Numbered from the stretch's first letter, positions 24,645 through 33,414 are shown. The stretch: DNA of 61,584 bases from Bryobacterales bacterium (GCA_016789905.1 JAEUQC010000189.1:1-61584); one strand, 5' to 3'. Notes: a model not told the origin generated them from the sequence alone. Numbers and translations: made by a program.

Positions 24645-26391
24645 CTTGTAGCTCCGCCGGCGCCGCCGGAATATGGATTATGAACTCCGTGCCGCGCCCG
24701 GGTTCGCTTTTCACATGGATCTGGCCTTCGTGCGCCTCTATGATCTTCTTCACCAGGTTCAGGCCCAGACCCGTGCCGTGGATCTGGTCCTGCTGCGCGC
24801 GCTTGCCGCGGAAGAACGCGTTGAATATGTCGGGCAGCTCTTCGGCGGGGATCCCCGGGCCGCGATCGGCAATCCGAATCTCCACCGCTTCGCTCTTCCC
24901 GCTGCCAACCTTGCGCGCCGACACGCCAATCCAGTCGCTGTTTTCCGTGCCGTATTTCACGGCGTTGTCCAGCAGATTCTGTATCGCGTGCTTCAGCGCC
25001 AATTCATCGGCCATTACCAGCGGCAGTCCTTCTTCCAAATCCTTTTCAACCGTAATGCGCCCGCCCGCGGCGTCCAGGCGGCGCGAGTGCAACGCCTCAT
25101 CCAACACGCTTTCCACCGCCACCGGCGCCTTATCGCCCACGGCGTGTCCCGCCCTCGCGCTGGAGAATCGCAACACCTGTTCCACCAGCGCCGTCAATTT
25201 TTCGCTCTCGTCCTGAATCAGGTTCCCGTAGCGCTCCACCTGCGCCGGATTCCCGGCCACCCGCCCGCGCAGGTTGTACGCCGCCGTTCGAATCACCGTC
25301 AACGGCGTTCGCAGCTCATGCGAAACGCCGGCCACGAAGTTCATCTGCAGCTCAGCCAACTGCTGCTGCTGACGGGAGAAACGAACCAGCAGCACCGCCG
25401 TCAGAAGCATCAGCGCCAGTATCGCGGCCGAAATTCCCAGGTTCCGCCAGCGTAAGCGGCTCACAATGGCGTCCAGCGATCCATCAGCGTACCAAACCTC
25501 CAGCAGCCATCGCCCGCGGTTGAAATCCGGCGGCGGCCCGCTACGGAACGACGGCCCCCCCGGCCCCTTTCCGCCTGCTCGTTTGTCTCGCTTGCCAAGC
25601 GGCGGCCCGCCGCCGCGCCGCAAAAACTCGAACCGTCCCGCCTCCATCATCGCCACGGAAGCCTCCGCCGGTCGTTCCGGCGCCGCGTTTCCGCCGGCTT
25701 CGAACACCGTCACCGACGGCTCAAACCGGTCGCGAACCCGCGCGTAGAGCGGCATGCCGGTGCCAACATGCCTGGCCAGCAACGCCGGTAAATAGGTGCC
25801 GCGAATGTACTCCGGGTCCAGTTCCACCACCAGCCATTCCTGTTCCACTCCGGGCCCTTGGTCGTCGTTTCGCCGCTCGAAACGCGGCACCTCCAGCAAC
25901 ATGGAATTCCCCAGCGCCGGCGGCCCGCCGCGCCGTTCCCGCAGCCGCGCCTGCAGCGCGTCTCTCAGGCTCTCCCATTCCTTTGGGCACGGCGCCGCTA
26001 CAAACGTCTCTTTGGCTTCGTTGAACAGCCGGATGGTGAGCGTCTCGCCCTCCGGCACTGCCAGCCCCGCGCGCTTAATCAACCCGGTCGGCGCCGAACT
26101 CTCGCGCCACCGTATCCATTGCCCGGCATAGGCGCCCTCCCGCCCCAGTTCTTCAATACTCTCCGCCGTGGGCCGCAGCACCGTTACCGCCGTCCCCAAC
26201 TCGGAATTGAAATCCTGCGCCAGCCGCTGCACCGAACTCTGCAGCACACCCTGCAACCGCGCCCGTTCCGCGCGGCTGATCTCGCCAATCCAGCGATACT
26301 GCAACACCGCCAGCACCAGGCAAAGCACCGCCAGCAGGCCAACAGTCGCCCAGGACGCGAGGGCTCGGCTCTTTAGGTTCTCCAGATTCAT
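24619..26391 (-). CDS. Membrane sensor histidine kinase
   Basis: A 590-residue kinase of the inner membrane. The first membrane helix is near residues 13-35 (SWATVGLLAVLCLVLAVLQYRWIG), followed by a large periplasmic domain of about 280 residues with a Gly/Arg/Pro-rich patch (RRGGGPPLGKRDKRAGGKGPGG), then a second membrane helix (LGISAAILALMLLTAVLLVRF). The cytoplasmic part has the phospho-accepting His358 in GVSHELRTPLTVIR, then N-box (QNLLDNAVKYG), G1 (IADRGPGIPAEELP) and G2 (GTGLGLNLVKKI). The 3' end overlaps the response regulator gene. The stimulus is unknown; context suggests envelope stress. Confidence 0.93.
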   Translation of the reverse strand: MNLENLKSRALASWATVGLLAVLCLVLAVLQYRWIGEISRAERARLQGVLQSSVQRLAQDFNSELGTAVTVLRPTAESIEELGREGAYAGQWIRWRESSAPTGLIKRAGLAVPEGETLTIRLFNEAKETFVAAPCPKEWESLRDALQARLRERRGGPPALGNSMLLEVPRFERRNDDQGPGVEQEWLVVELDPEYIRGTYLPALLARHVGTGMPLYARVRDRFEPSVTVFEAGGNAAPERPAEASVAMMEAGRFEFLRRGGGPPLGKRDKRAGGKGPGGPSFRSGPPPDFNRGRWLLEVWYADGSLDAIVSRLRWRNLGISAAILALMLLTAVLLVRFSRQQQQLAELQMNFVAGVSHELRTPLTVIRTAAYNLRGRVAGNPAQVERYGNLIQDESEKLTALVEQVLRFSSARAGHAVGDKAPVAVESVLDEALHSRRLDAAGGRITVEKDLEEGLPLVMADELALKHAIQNLLDNAVKYGTENSDWIGVSARKVGSGKSEAVEIRIADRGPGIPAEELPDIFNAFFRGKRAQQDQIHGTGLGLNLVKKIIEAHEGQIHVKSEPGRGTEFIIHIPAAPAELQDEFANTAG

Positions 26392-26446
26392 CGGCAGGGC
26401 TACTTACACAGTACCCGCACCGAAGACGGGATACTGCAATCTTCCG

Positions 26447-26472
26447 GTAAAGGTACCGTTAAGAACGTTAAG
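26447..26472. promoter_or_regulatory. GTTAAG repeat box upstream of the kinase operon
   Basis: GTTAAG at 26458-26463 and 26467-26472 form GTTAAGAACGTTAAG, the exact reverse complement of the 15-mer at 22679-22693. A degenerate GTAAAG half-site lies at 26447-26452. The box is 67 bases before the kinase start and 37 before the divergent GH105-type gene, so it could control both. Binding by one of the local OmpR-type regulators is inferred. Confidence 0.55.
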
Positions 26473-26508
26473 AAGGGCACGCGCAAGTATGAAACAATCT
26501 CAAACGGT

Positions 26509-27747
26509 ATGGTAACCCGGAGAACCTTATTGGTGGCGCCGTTGGCAGCCGCGGCAGCGGAATCGAAGCCGCGCGTGATGACTGTGGACCTGCGCGAGGG
26601 CGGCCCCTACGCTTTCCCTCCGTCTGGCAAAGCCTATCGCGAAAATGGCCCTTCCCATCGCCTCTGGCGGCGCGTGCTCATCGACGCGCCGGATGTGATC
26701 GTCACCCCCGGCGGCCCCGATTTCGGTCTCGCCGCGGCCGGCCTGCCCATCCTCACCGAACCGCCCCGGAAGGCCGCGCCCTCAAAACTCCACCTCGATC
26801 AGCGCGCCCGCATGGCGCGCCCGCCAAAAGCCTGGATGGAACAACTCGCCGCCCAATACGGCCAGGAACTCCGCGAAATGGTCTACACCCTCAGCTTCAG
26901 CGTCTGGGGCCGCCTGCGCGCCGGCCAGGCGACGGCGGTGCAACCGATACTGGAGCCATTCCTCAACGGCCGCGTCGACTCGCTCGCCAAGCCTACCGCC
27001 AGCCACTACTCTGGCCACCTCACCCTTGCCGCTCTTTTCGAACGAACCGGCGACACGCGCGCCAAGGATCGCGTCGTCGCCGCCGCCAATCTGGCCCGAC
27101 AGAACCCGCTCCACAATGAAATGAGCGACTCCGTTTTCATGGTCTGTCCTCTGCTCGCCACCGCCGGTAAGTTCAGCGGGGACGCGGCGTGGTTCGACGC
27201 CACGCTCGCCCATTTCAATTTCATGCGCAAGCTCTGCCTGCGCCCCGACGGCCTCTATCGCCACTCTCCGCTCGACGAAGCCGCCTGGGGCCGCGGCAAC
27301 GCCTTCCCGCTGCTGGGCCTCGCCCTTTCGCTCGACGCTCTGCCCGCGACCCACGCCGCCCACGCGCCCCTCCGCGAAGCTTTCCGCCTCCACGCTGCTC
27401 GCCTGCTCCAAGAACAAACCCAGGGCGGTTGCTGGCGCCAGGTCATCGACAAACCAGACGCCTGGGAGGAGTTCACCTGCACCGCCATGATCGGCTGGGC
27501 GCTCCGCCGGGGCCTCCAGCACAAGTGGTTGCGTGGCCCCGCCTACGAAGGCGCCGTCAAGAAAGCCTGGGCCGCCATCCAGCGCCGCGCCGGAAGCGAT
27601 GGTGTCCTGATCGACGTCTGTGAATCCACCGGCAAGCAGAAGTCGCTCGCCGATTACTACAACCGCGAAGCCCTCCTGGCCAAGGATCCGCGGGGCGGCG
27701 CCATGGCGCTCCAGTTCGCCGCCGAAATGGCCGGCGTTACAGCTTGA
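26509..27747 (+). CDS. GH105/GH88-type unsaturated glucuronyl/rhamnogalacturonyl hydrolase
   Basis: A 412-residue exported protein (MVTRRTLLVAPLAAAAAE, short Tat-like leader). The body looks like an (alpha/alpha)6-barrel hydrolase of the unsaturated rhamnogalacturonyl hydrolase type: SHYSGHLTLAALFERTGD, NEMSDSVFMVCPLLATAG, HSPLDEAAWGRGNAFPLLG (catalytic Asp expected near here) and GGCWRQVIDKPDAWEEFTCTAMIGWALRRG. Such enzymes remove the unsaturated uronic acid left by polysaccharide lyases. About 70 residues between leader and barrel are unassigned. The gene is divergent from the sensor kinase with a shared regulatory box between them, and its 3' end overlaps the convergent propeller gene by 11 bases. 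Confidence 0.75.
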   Translation: MVTRRTLLVAPLAAAAAESKPRVMTVDLREGGPYAFPPSGKAYRENGPSHRLWRRVLIDAPDVIVTPGGPDFGLAAAGLPILTEPPRKAAPSKLHLDQRARMARPPKAWMEQLAAQYGQELREMVYTLSFSVWGRLRAGQATAVQPILEPFLNGRVDSLAKPTASHYSGHLTLAALFERTGDTRAKDRVVAAANLARQNPLHNEMSDSVFMVCPLLATAGKFSGDAAWFDATLAHFNFMRKLCLRPDGLYRHSPLDEAAWGRGNAFPLLGLALSLDALPATHAAHAPLREAFRLHAARLLQEQTQGGCWRQVIDKPDAWEEFTCTAMIGWALRRGLQHKWLRGPAYEGAVKKAWAAIQRRAGSDGVLIDVCESTGKQKSLADYYNREALLAKDPRGGAMALQFAAEMAGVTA

Positions 27748-28543
27748 ACTTGCAGACGATGCCCACGTCGTCGCAATACCACAGCACGCCGTTCCGGATG
27801 GTCATCCCATGCGGCTGCGGGTCGCTGTCGGCCAGTATGATCTGCTCCACCACCGCCCCCGTCGCCGGGTCATGTTTGAAAAAGCCATTCATGTTGGAAT
27901 CGGCCGCCCACAAGTACTTGCCCTCCCAGCCCAGCCCGTGCGGGCGGTTCGCCGTGGTGGGGAACTTCGCTTCCACCGTCCAGCTTTTCGGGTCGATGCG
28001 GTAGATTGTCCGCGCCGGCGGCACCGCCACCCATAGTTTCCCTTCCCGCCATTCCAGACCATGCGCGCCAGTGCCGGCCGTGTTCAACGGCGCCGGCGTG
28101 GCCGGTTTCGGCGGCGCGGGAGCCGTCGCATGTTTCACCGTATGCGCCAGCGGGCTGCTCCGGCCCGGCGGGTCGCCCAGCATCTTGTAGATCACACCGG
28201 CCCCGGGCGTAAAGTGTTTCGAAATCGCCTTGCCAGTCTTGTCGTCTGTGCGGATCAATTCGCGGTTGTACGTGGAGGCAAGCCACAACGCCTGCCCATC
28301 GTGCGTAATGCCGCTCGCCCGGTCGGCCTCCGTCAGGAACGATCGAAGCACTTTCCCGTCGGTATAACTCACCAGGTAGACGTAATTATTTGCCTGGTCG
28401 ATGATCCACAATCCCTCGTCGGTGGCCTGCAATCCGTTCGGGTGCGGCCCGGGCGTTTTGAACACCGTCTCCACCCTGCCAATTTTCCGGGATGGAGCCG
28501 CCGCCAGCCCCGCCGCCGCGCCTAAGAAAAGTCTCCGTTGCAT
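27737..28543 (-). CDS. Exported beta-propeller (NHL/SMP-30-like) protein
   Basis: A 268-residue protein starting MQRRLFLGAAAGLAAAPSRK, probably a Tat-type leader. The repeats have the form PNGLQATDEGLWIIDQANNYVYLVSY, ASGITHDGQALWLASTYNRELIRTD, AHGLEWREGKLWVAVPPARTIYRID, PHGLGWEGKYLWAADSNMNGFFKHD, PHGMTIRNGVLWYCDD. That gives at least five blades of a six-bladed propeller of the SMP-30/NHL type. A Pro/Ala-rich insert (TAPAPPKPATPAP) separates two blades. No catalytic residues can be named; it may bind a ligand or be a lactonase-like enzyme. It is convergent with the GH105-type gene, overlapping by 11 bases. Confidence 0.7.
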   Translation of the reverse strand: MQRRLFLGAAAGLAAAPSRKIGRVETVFKTPGPHPNGLQATDEGLWIIDQANNYVYLVSYTDGKVLRSFLTEADRASGITHDGQALWLASTYNRELIRTDDKTGKAISKHFTPGAGVIYKMLGDPPGRSSPLAHTVKHATAPAPPKPATPAPLNTAGTGAHGLEWREGKLWVAVPPARTIYRIDPKSWTVEAKFPTTANRPHGLGWEGKYLWAADSNMNGFFKHDPATGAVVEQIILADSDPQPHGMTIRNGVLWYCDDVGIVCKFKL

Positions 28544-28678
28544 GTGGGGATTCTATACCACTTCGCGGGTGCATTTGTTACTTTCTCCCGCCGCCGCCGC
28601 CCCCTGCCCCGAACCATCGTAAAATAAGGCTAACAATGCGGGTTTCGGCACGACTAAGCGATTCGCGCGCGGGTTATC

Positions 28679-28695
28679 ATCCCCGTAAAGGGGAT
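28679..28695 (+). promoter_or_regulatory. Small hairpin over the ribosome-binding region of the peroxidase gene
   Basis: ATCCCC (28679-28684) pairs with GGGGAT (28690-28695) around a GTAAA loop, five bases before the ATG at 28701. The purine arm is the only Shine-Dalgarno-like sequence, so the hairpin could limit translation. Whether it does is unknown. Confidence 0.4.
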
Positions 28696-28700
28696 CCGGA

Positions 28701-30383
28701 ATGATCTATCGCATCGTATTCGCCGCCTTGGCCGCCGCCATATCCGCCCAGCCGCTTCGTTCGCTGAAGACGGTCCCGGTGCCCGACGTGCCCGGGCTCG
28801 ACACCTACGTCCGCGACAAAACCACCCTCATTGCTCTAGGCAAAGCCTTCTTCTGGGACATGCAGGCCGGCAGCGATGGCCGCACCGCTTGCGCCACCTG
28901 CCATTTCCACGCCGGCGCGGACCACCGCCGCCAGAACCAGCTATCCGACCCGAACAATCCCTTCCCCGCCAATTTTCAGCTAACCCTGGCACAGTTCCCC
29001 TTTCGCCAACTCTCCGATCCCGCCAACCGCAATTCCACCGTCCTGCGCGACACCGCGATGCGCGCCGGTTCGGCCGGCACCTTCCAGCGTGTCTTTCAAA
29101 GCCTTGAACCAGGCCAGCCCGCCGAACAAGGCACGGAGTCTCTGGAATCCGCCGCGTTTCTTCTCGGCGGCCTGCAGGTCCGCCGCGTCACCACTCGCAA
29201 TTCTCCCAGCGTCATCAACGCCGCCTACTACGTCACCGGTTTTTGGGATGGCCGCGCCGCTCGCGTCTTCAACGGTTTCACACCCGCCGGCGCCGCCGCC
29301 GATGTGCCCGGTGTTCAGGTGCTTCGCGACGGCCAACTCGTGCGGGAGCAAGTCCGGCTCAACAATTCCAGCCTCGCCTCCCAAGGCACCGGCCCCATCC
29401 TCGACCACCTCGAAATGTCCTACGCCGGCCGCTCCTGGCCCCAATTGGCCCGCAAACTCCTCAGCCTGCCGCCGCTCGGCCTGCAACGCGTCGCCCCGGA
29501 CGATAGCGTCCTTGGCCGCATGGCCAGCATCGGCGGGCGTGGCTTGCAATACAGCTATACCGAGTTGATTCACGAAGCATTCCAACCCGCCTACTGGTCC
29601 GGCGGCACCGGCCAGATGGAGGAGAATTTCTCGCTCTTTTGGGGACTCGCCCTGCAGGCCTACCAATCCACCCTCGTCTCCAACGATTCTCCCTTCGACC
29701 GTTTCCAGGAAGGCGACGCCGGCGCCCTCACCGCCCAGCAACAGGAAGGCATGCGCCTGTTCCAGACCCAGGCCCGCTGTACCACCTGCCACGGCGGCCC
29801 CGAGTTCAGCGCCGCCAGCTACACGAACGGCGGCAACGGCAATGGCCGGGGCGGCAATCGGGCCTTCCAGCGCACCGGCGTCCGCGACGCCGCCGAAGAC
29901 GCCGGCTCCGGCAATGGCTCCTTCAAAAGCATTGGCCTTCGCAACGTCGAACTCACCGGACCCTATTTCCACAACGGCGGCCAGGCCACGCTCGATCAGG
30001 TCGTCGATTTCTACGCCCGCGGCGGCGATTTCGCCAACAACGCCATCCGCCCATTCAACCTCACCGGCGCCCAGAAAGCCGCCATCGTCGCCTTCATGCG
30101 CGCCCTCACCGACGATCGCGTCCGCCATGAACGCGCGCCGTTTGACCATCCCGAACTCTGCTTACCCACCGGCCATCCCGAAAGCCAGCCCGGCCAATTG
30201 ATTCCCGCCCTCGTGCCGCAGTTCCCGCGCGGCGCCGCGGAAAACTGGGCCGGCCTCGCCGAAGTGGGCGCCAGTGGCCACGCCGCCCCGCTCCAGACCT
30301 TTGAAGAACTGCTCCAAGGCATCGGCGGCGATGGCGCCCGCGTCAACACCATGACCGGGGCCTGCACCGCGCCACTGCCGTAG
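28701..30383 (+). CDS. Di-haem cytochrome c peroxidase / MauG-like protein
   Basis: A 560-residue periplasmic di-haem enzyme. A hydrophobic leader (MIYRIVFAALAAAISAQP) is followed by the first haem site CATCH (64-68) and the second CTTCH (360-364), the two-domain layout of the CcpA/MauG superfamily. LGKAFFWDMQAGSDGRTACATCH and FKSIGLRNVELTGPYFHNGGQATLDQVVDFYARGG are strong family signatures. It is longer than classic peroxidases (about 330 residues) because of large loops, as in many MauG relatives. It reduces peroxide or modifies a partner protein; which one is unknown. The next gene begins five bases after the stop. Confidence 0.88.
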   Translation: MIYRIVFAALAAAISAQPLRSLKTVPVPDVPGLDTYVRDKTTLIALGKAFFWDMQAGSDGRTACATCHFHAGADHRRQNQLSDPNNPFPANFQLTLAQFPFRQLSDPANRNSTVLRDTAMRAGSAGTFQRVFQSLEPGQPAEQGTESLESAAFLLGGLQVRRVTTRNSPSVINAAYYVTGFWDGRAARVFNGFTPAGAAADVPGVQVLRDGQLVREQVRLNNSSLASQGTGPILDHLEMSYAGRSWPQLARKLLSLPPLGLQRVAPDDSVLGRMASIGGRGLQYSYTELIHEAFQPAYWSGGTGQMEENFSLFWGLALQAYQSTLVSNDSPFDRFQEGDAGALTAQQQEGMRLFQTQARCTTCHGGPEFSAASYTNGGNGNGRGGNRAFQRTGVRDAAEDAGSGNGSFKSIGLRNVELTGPYFHNGGQATLDQVVDFYARGGDFANNAIRPFNLTGAQKAAIVAFMRALTDDRVRHERAPFDHPELCLPTGHPESQPGQLIPALVPQFPRGAAENWAGLAEVGASGHAAPLQTFEELLQGIGGDGARVNTMTGACTAPLP

Positions 30384-30388
30384 TCCCT

Positions 30389-31978
30389 ATGCCCTGGCTG
30401 CTGCTTTTTCTCACTGCCGCGGCCTGGGCCCACGCTCCCATCGCTCCTGTTTTGCAGGGTCCGTTCCGCGTCGAAGGCGCGCGCCTGCTCAGCGCCGCCG
30501 GCGCCCCCGTCCAGTTGCGCGGCGCCGCCGTGCCCACTCTCGACGCGGCCACCGCCCCCACCCTCGGCGTCCTCCGCATTCGCTGGAACGGCAACTCGGT
30601 CCGCATCCCCGTCAACGCGGCGGATTGGCGGCGCGACGGCCAGGCCTACCTGAACCGCGTCACCGCCGCCGTCCGCCGCGCGAACGATGCCGAATTGGCC
30701 GTCGTACTGGCCGCCGGCGACGCTGACGATGCCTTCGCCGCCGCCATCGCCACCGCCCTGCGCGACGTGCCGAATCTGCTCTTTTCCCTTCGCGCCACCG
30801 GCGAATGGGCGGCCTGGCGCGCCGAAATGGAGCGTGCCCTCGCCGCCATCCGCGCCGCCGGCTCGCGCCACGTCGTGGCGCTCTCGGCCGCCTCCTTCGC
30901 CGGCATCCCGCCGGAGTTCCTTTTCCCCGGCGAAAGCGTTATCTACGAAGCCCGCCCCGCCGTGTCGGCCACGGCTCTCGCCGCCTTCGGCACTCTCCCC
31001 GGCCGCGTCCCTCTCTACGCCGGCGAATGGGGCCTCACCGATTGCGCTGCCCTGCCGGCCGACGCGCGCGCGGCCTCCGACACGGTCTTCCAGAATCTCT
31101 ACGATTTCGATGATCGAGCCATCTCCTGGACCGCCGCCACCTTCACCCCCGGCTCCCTGCTGCTCGATTCCGCGGGCTACGAACCCAGCCGCTTCACTAG
31201 CGACTGGCGCTGTGGCCAGCCCGGCATGGGAGAAACACTGCTCTCCTGGGTCACCGGCGATCCTATCGGCTTCGGCTATCTTCGCAGGGAAGCCATCGCC
31301 AGCGCCGCCGGCGGCCCCGCCACGCCCGTCGCCCCTGGCCAGTTGCTGTCGCTCTACATCGAACAAATGGGCCCCACGCCGGACGCCTTCGGCGCCCTCG
31401 ACGCTTCTCGCCGCCTGCCCCTCACACTCGGCGGCACGGAAGTCTTTTTCGATGGCCAACCAGTGCCCATTCTCTTCGCCGGCCAATACCAGATAAACGT
31501 CCAAGCCCCGCCCGCGTTAACGCCGGGCCGCGACGCCACCGTGCAGGTGTTCTTTCGCGGCGTCCCGTCCAATCGAGCCAGCGTGCCTATCGTCGCCGCC
31601 GCGCCTGAACTCTTCCACGACATCTTCACGAAAAACGTCCTCGCGCTCAACGAAAATGGCACGCGCAACACCCCTGCCAACCCAGCCTCCACTGGCTCCA
31701 TCGTCGTGTTCTTCGGCACCGGCATGGGCGCAACGTCGCCCGCCGCCGCCGCGGGCCTCCCCGCCCCCTCGCCCCATCCGCTGCTCGCCCAGCCAGCCGC
31801 GGTATTCATCGATGGTCAGCAGGCGCAGGTCCTCTTCGCCGGTGAAATTCCCGGCTTCATCGGCCTCGCGCAGGTCAACGCCCGCCTGCCCGAAGCACTC
31901 CCGCCGGGAGCGTTGCCCGTCACCGTTCGCGTCGCCAACCGTCAAAGCCAGGCGGGCGTCTTGCTCTCCGTCCGCTAA
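30389..31978 (+). CDS. GH5-like domain fused to Solibacter TIGR03437 C-terminal domain
   Basis: A 529-residue secreted protein (MPWLLLFLTAAAWAHA leader). Residues about 25-290 look like a cellulase-type TIM barrel: VQLRGAAVPTLD, VLRIRWNGNSVRIPVNAADWRRDGQAYL, and LYAGEWGLTDC with a likely nucleophile Glu. The usual acid/base NEP motif is missing; the equivalent strand reads NLLFSLRATGEWAAW, so it may be inactive or altered. From about 310 to the end it matches the TIGR03437 domain (PVAPGQLLSLYIEQMGP, GGTEVFFDGQPVPILFAGQYQINVQAP, VFFGTGMGATSP, GFIGLAQVNARLPEALPPG). It sits five bases after the peroxidase gene and ends four bases into the convergent TPR gene. Confidence 0.75.
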   Translation: MPWLLLFLTAAAWAHAPIAPVLQGPFRVEGARLLSAAGAPVQLRGAAVPTLDAATAPTLGVLRIRWNGNSVRIPVNAADWRRDGQAYLNRVTAAVRRANDAELAVVLAAGDADDAFAAAIATALRDVPNLLFSLRATGEWAAWRAEMERALAAIRAAGSRHVVALSAASFAGIPPEFLFPGESVIYEARPAVSATALAAFGTLPGRVPLYAGEWGLTDCAALPADARAASDTVFQNLYDFDDRAISWTAATFTPGSLLLDSAGYEPSRFTSDWRCGQPGMGETLLSWVTGDPIGFGYLRREAIASAAGGPATPVAPGQLLSLYIEQMGPTPDAFGALDASRRLPLTLGGTEVFFDGQPVPILFAGQYQINVQAPPALTPGRDATVQVFFRGVPSNRASVPIVAAAPELFHDIFTKNVLALNENGTRNTPANPASTGSIVVFFGTGMGATSPAAAAGLPAPSPHPLLAQPAAVFIDGQQAQVLFAGEIPGFIGLAQVNARLPEALPPGALPVTVRVANRQSQAGVLLSVR

Positions 31979-33006
31979 CGCGCCGGGATCGTTTTCAGTG
32001 CGGCTGCCGCCTCCGCGTTTCCGGGCGCCAGTTCCACCGCCGCTTCCAGTGCCAGCCGGGCCTCCTTCCAACGCTTCGCCCGTACACACAGCAACCCAAA
32101 ATTTACATGCGCCGCCACGTTCCGCGGCTGTTGCGAAATCGCCTGCCGGTAGGCTGCCTCAGCCTTCCCGAACTGCTCCAACCGCCCATAAAGCGGAATC
32201 AACTGCGCCCACGCCGCGCCCTGCATTGGGTTCTCCCCCAGCGCCCGCTCCAGCAGCGCCACCGCCTCCGCCGTCTTTCCCTGTTTTTCGAATTCCGCCG
32301 CCGCGCGCGCGGTCTCGCCCGAACTCGCCGCCAGCGCTATCACCTCCGCCATCGCCGGGTCGTGCATCGGCGGCGCCGCGTACCGCACCAGTTCGTACTC
32401 CCGCATCATCGCCTCGGCTTCCCCGCCACGGCCCAGTTTACCGTACACCTCCGCCAACGCCGCGCGCGCCGCGCCGTACCGGGGAAACAGTTGCAGCGCC
32501 TTTTCCAGCTCCGCCGCCGCCGCCGCCCCTTCCAGGCACCGGCCCAGGCCGTAGCGCGCCCGCGCGTTGTTCGCATCGGTTGCTAACACGGCCTCAAACT
32601 CCTTCCGCGCTTCGGCCGGCCGCCCCGCCCCCACCAATGTCTCCCCCAGCCGCACCCGCGCCCCTTGCACGGCAAGCGCCGCGCGCAATGGGGCCACCGC
32701 TTCCGCCGCGCGTCCATCCGCAGCCAGCGCCACCCCTCGCAAATAACTGTACGCAGGCGTGGCCGGGTCCAGCGCCGCCGCCCGCTCATACGCCCGCGCC
32801 GCCACGGCAAACCGTGAATGCGCGTGCAATGTCCTGCCCAGGCGCGCCACCACGGCCGCGTCGTTGGCCCCGCCCGCCGCGGCCGCATACGCCTCCCGGA
32901 CCGCCGCGCTCCGCTCTTCAGCATCCATCACCGGCAGTTCCGGCAACCCCCGCCCGGTGCCGCAGCCCGCCAGCACCACTACGGTCCACGTCAACCAACG
33001 TGTCAT
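31975..33006 (-). CDS. TPR-repeat lipoprotein
   Basis: A 343-residue protein with a lipobox (VVVLAGCGTGRG, lipidated Cys15), so it is probably anchored in a membrane on the periplasmic side. The rest is a solenoid of tetratricopeptide repeats: AYERAAALDPATPAYSYLRGVAL, AEARKEFEAVLATDANNARARYGLG, FGKAEAAYRQAISQQPRNVAAHVNFG and WKEARLALEAAVELAPGNAEAAAAL are clear units. TPR proteins scaffold complexes; the partner is unknown. Its start overlaps the cupin stop in a four-base ATGA junction, so the two are co-translated. The 3' end overlaps the convergent TIGR03437 gene by four bases. Confidence 0.82.
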   Translation of the reverse strand: MTRWLTWTVVVLAGCGTGRGLPELPVMDAEERSAAVREAYAAAAGGANDAAVVARLGRTLHAHSRFAVAARAYERAAALDPATPAYSYLRGVALAADGRAAEAVAPLRAALAVQGARVRLGETLVGAGRPAEARKEFEAVLATDANNARARYGLGRCLEGAAAAAELEKALQLFPRYGAARAALAEVYGKLGRGGEAEAMMREYELVRYAAPPMHDPAMAEVIALAASSGETARAAAEFEKQGKTAEAVALLERALGENPMQGAAWAQLIPLYGRLEQFGKAEAAYRQAISQQPRNVAAHVNFGLLCVRAKRWKEARLALEAAVELAPGNAEAAAALKTIPAR

Positions 33007-33347
33007 TTGTAATGGATTTCAAACGGCTTGTTCGTAATAAAAACCACCGTCACATCGGTCGCCGCCGTCGCCCCGTGCCGCATCGTTTCGCCCTCCGGGA
33101 ACCACACGAATTGGCCCGCCGTGTAGCTGCCCCCGCCCGTCTCCAGCGTCCCTTCCAGTATGTACATCCCGTGCGCGCACGGGTGTGTGTGCGCCGGGTT
33201 CATTACCCCGGCCGGGTACTTCACCAGCCGCACTTCCATTCCCGTATCCGGGTCGGCGTAGAGATTTTTCCGGAAAACGGGATCCCCGGTGGGGGCAATA
33301 GTCCGTTGCTCCCAAGGCTGATTGGGAGCGTCGACGACAATGGGCAT
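33003..33347 (-). CDS. Small single-domain cupin protein
   Basis: A 114-residue one-domain cupin. Motif 1 is seen as AHTHPCAHGMYILEGTLE and motif 2 as FVWFPEGETMRHG. Histidines in HTHPCAH and Glu in ILEG are probable metal ligands. PVFRKNLYADPDTGMEVRLVKYPAGVM resembles the ChrR/anti-ECF-like cupin group, but no zinc-finger domain is attached. It has no signal peptide. It overlaps the TPR lipoprotein gene and is divergent from dprA with a 67-bp shared promoter region. It could be an enzyme or a small-molecule sensor. Confidence 0.75.
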   Translation of the reverse strand: MPIVVDAPNQPWEQRTIAPTGDPVFRKNLYADPDTGMEVRLVKYPAGVMNPAHTHPCAHGMYILEGTLETGGGSYTAGQFVWFPEGETMRHGATAATDVTVVFITNKPFEIHYK

Positions 33348-33414
33348 ATCGAAATTGTAGCGGCATTTTGAGAGGAATCGCCTCCCTCACCCACTACCTA
33401 CATAAGAGACCCCC

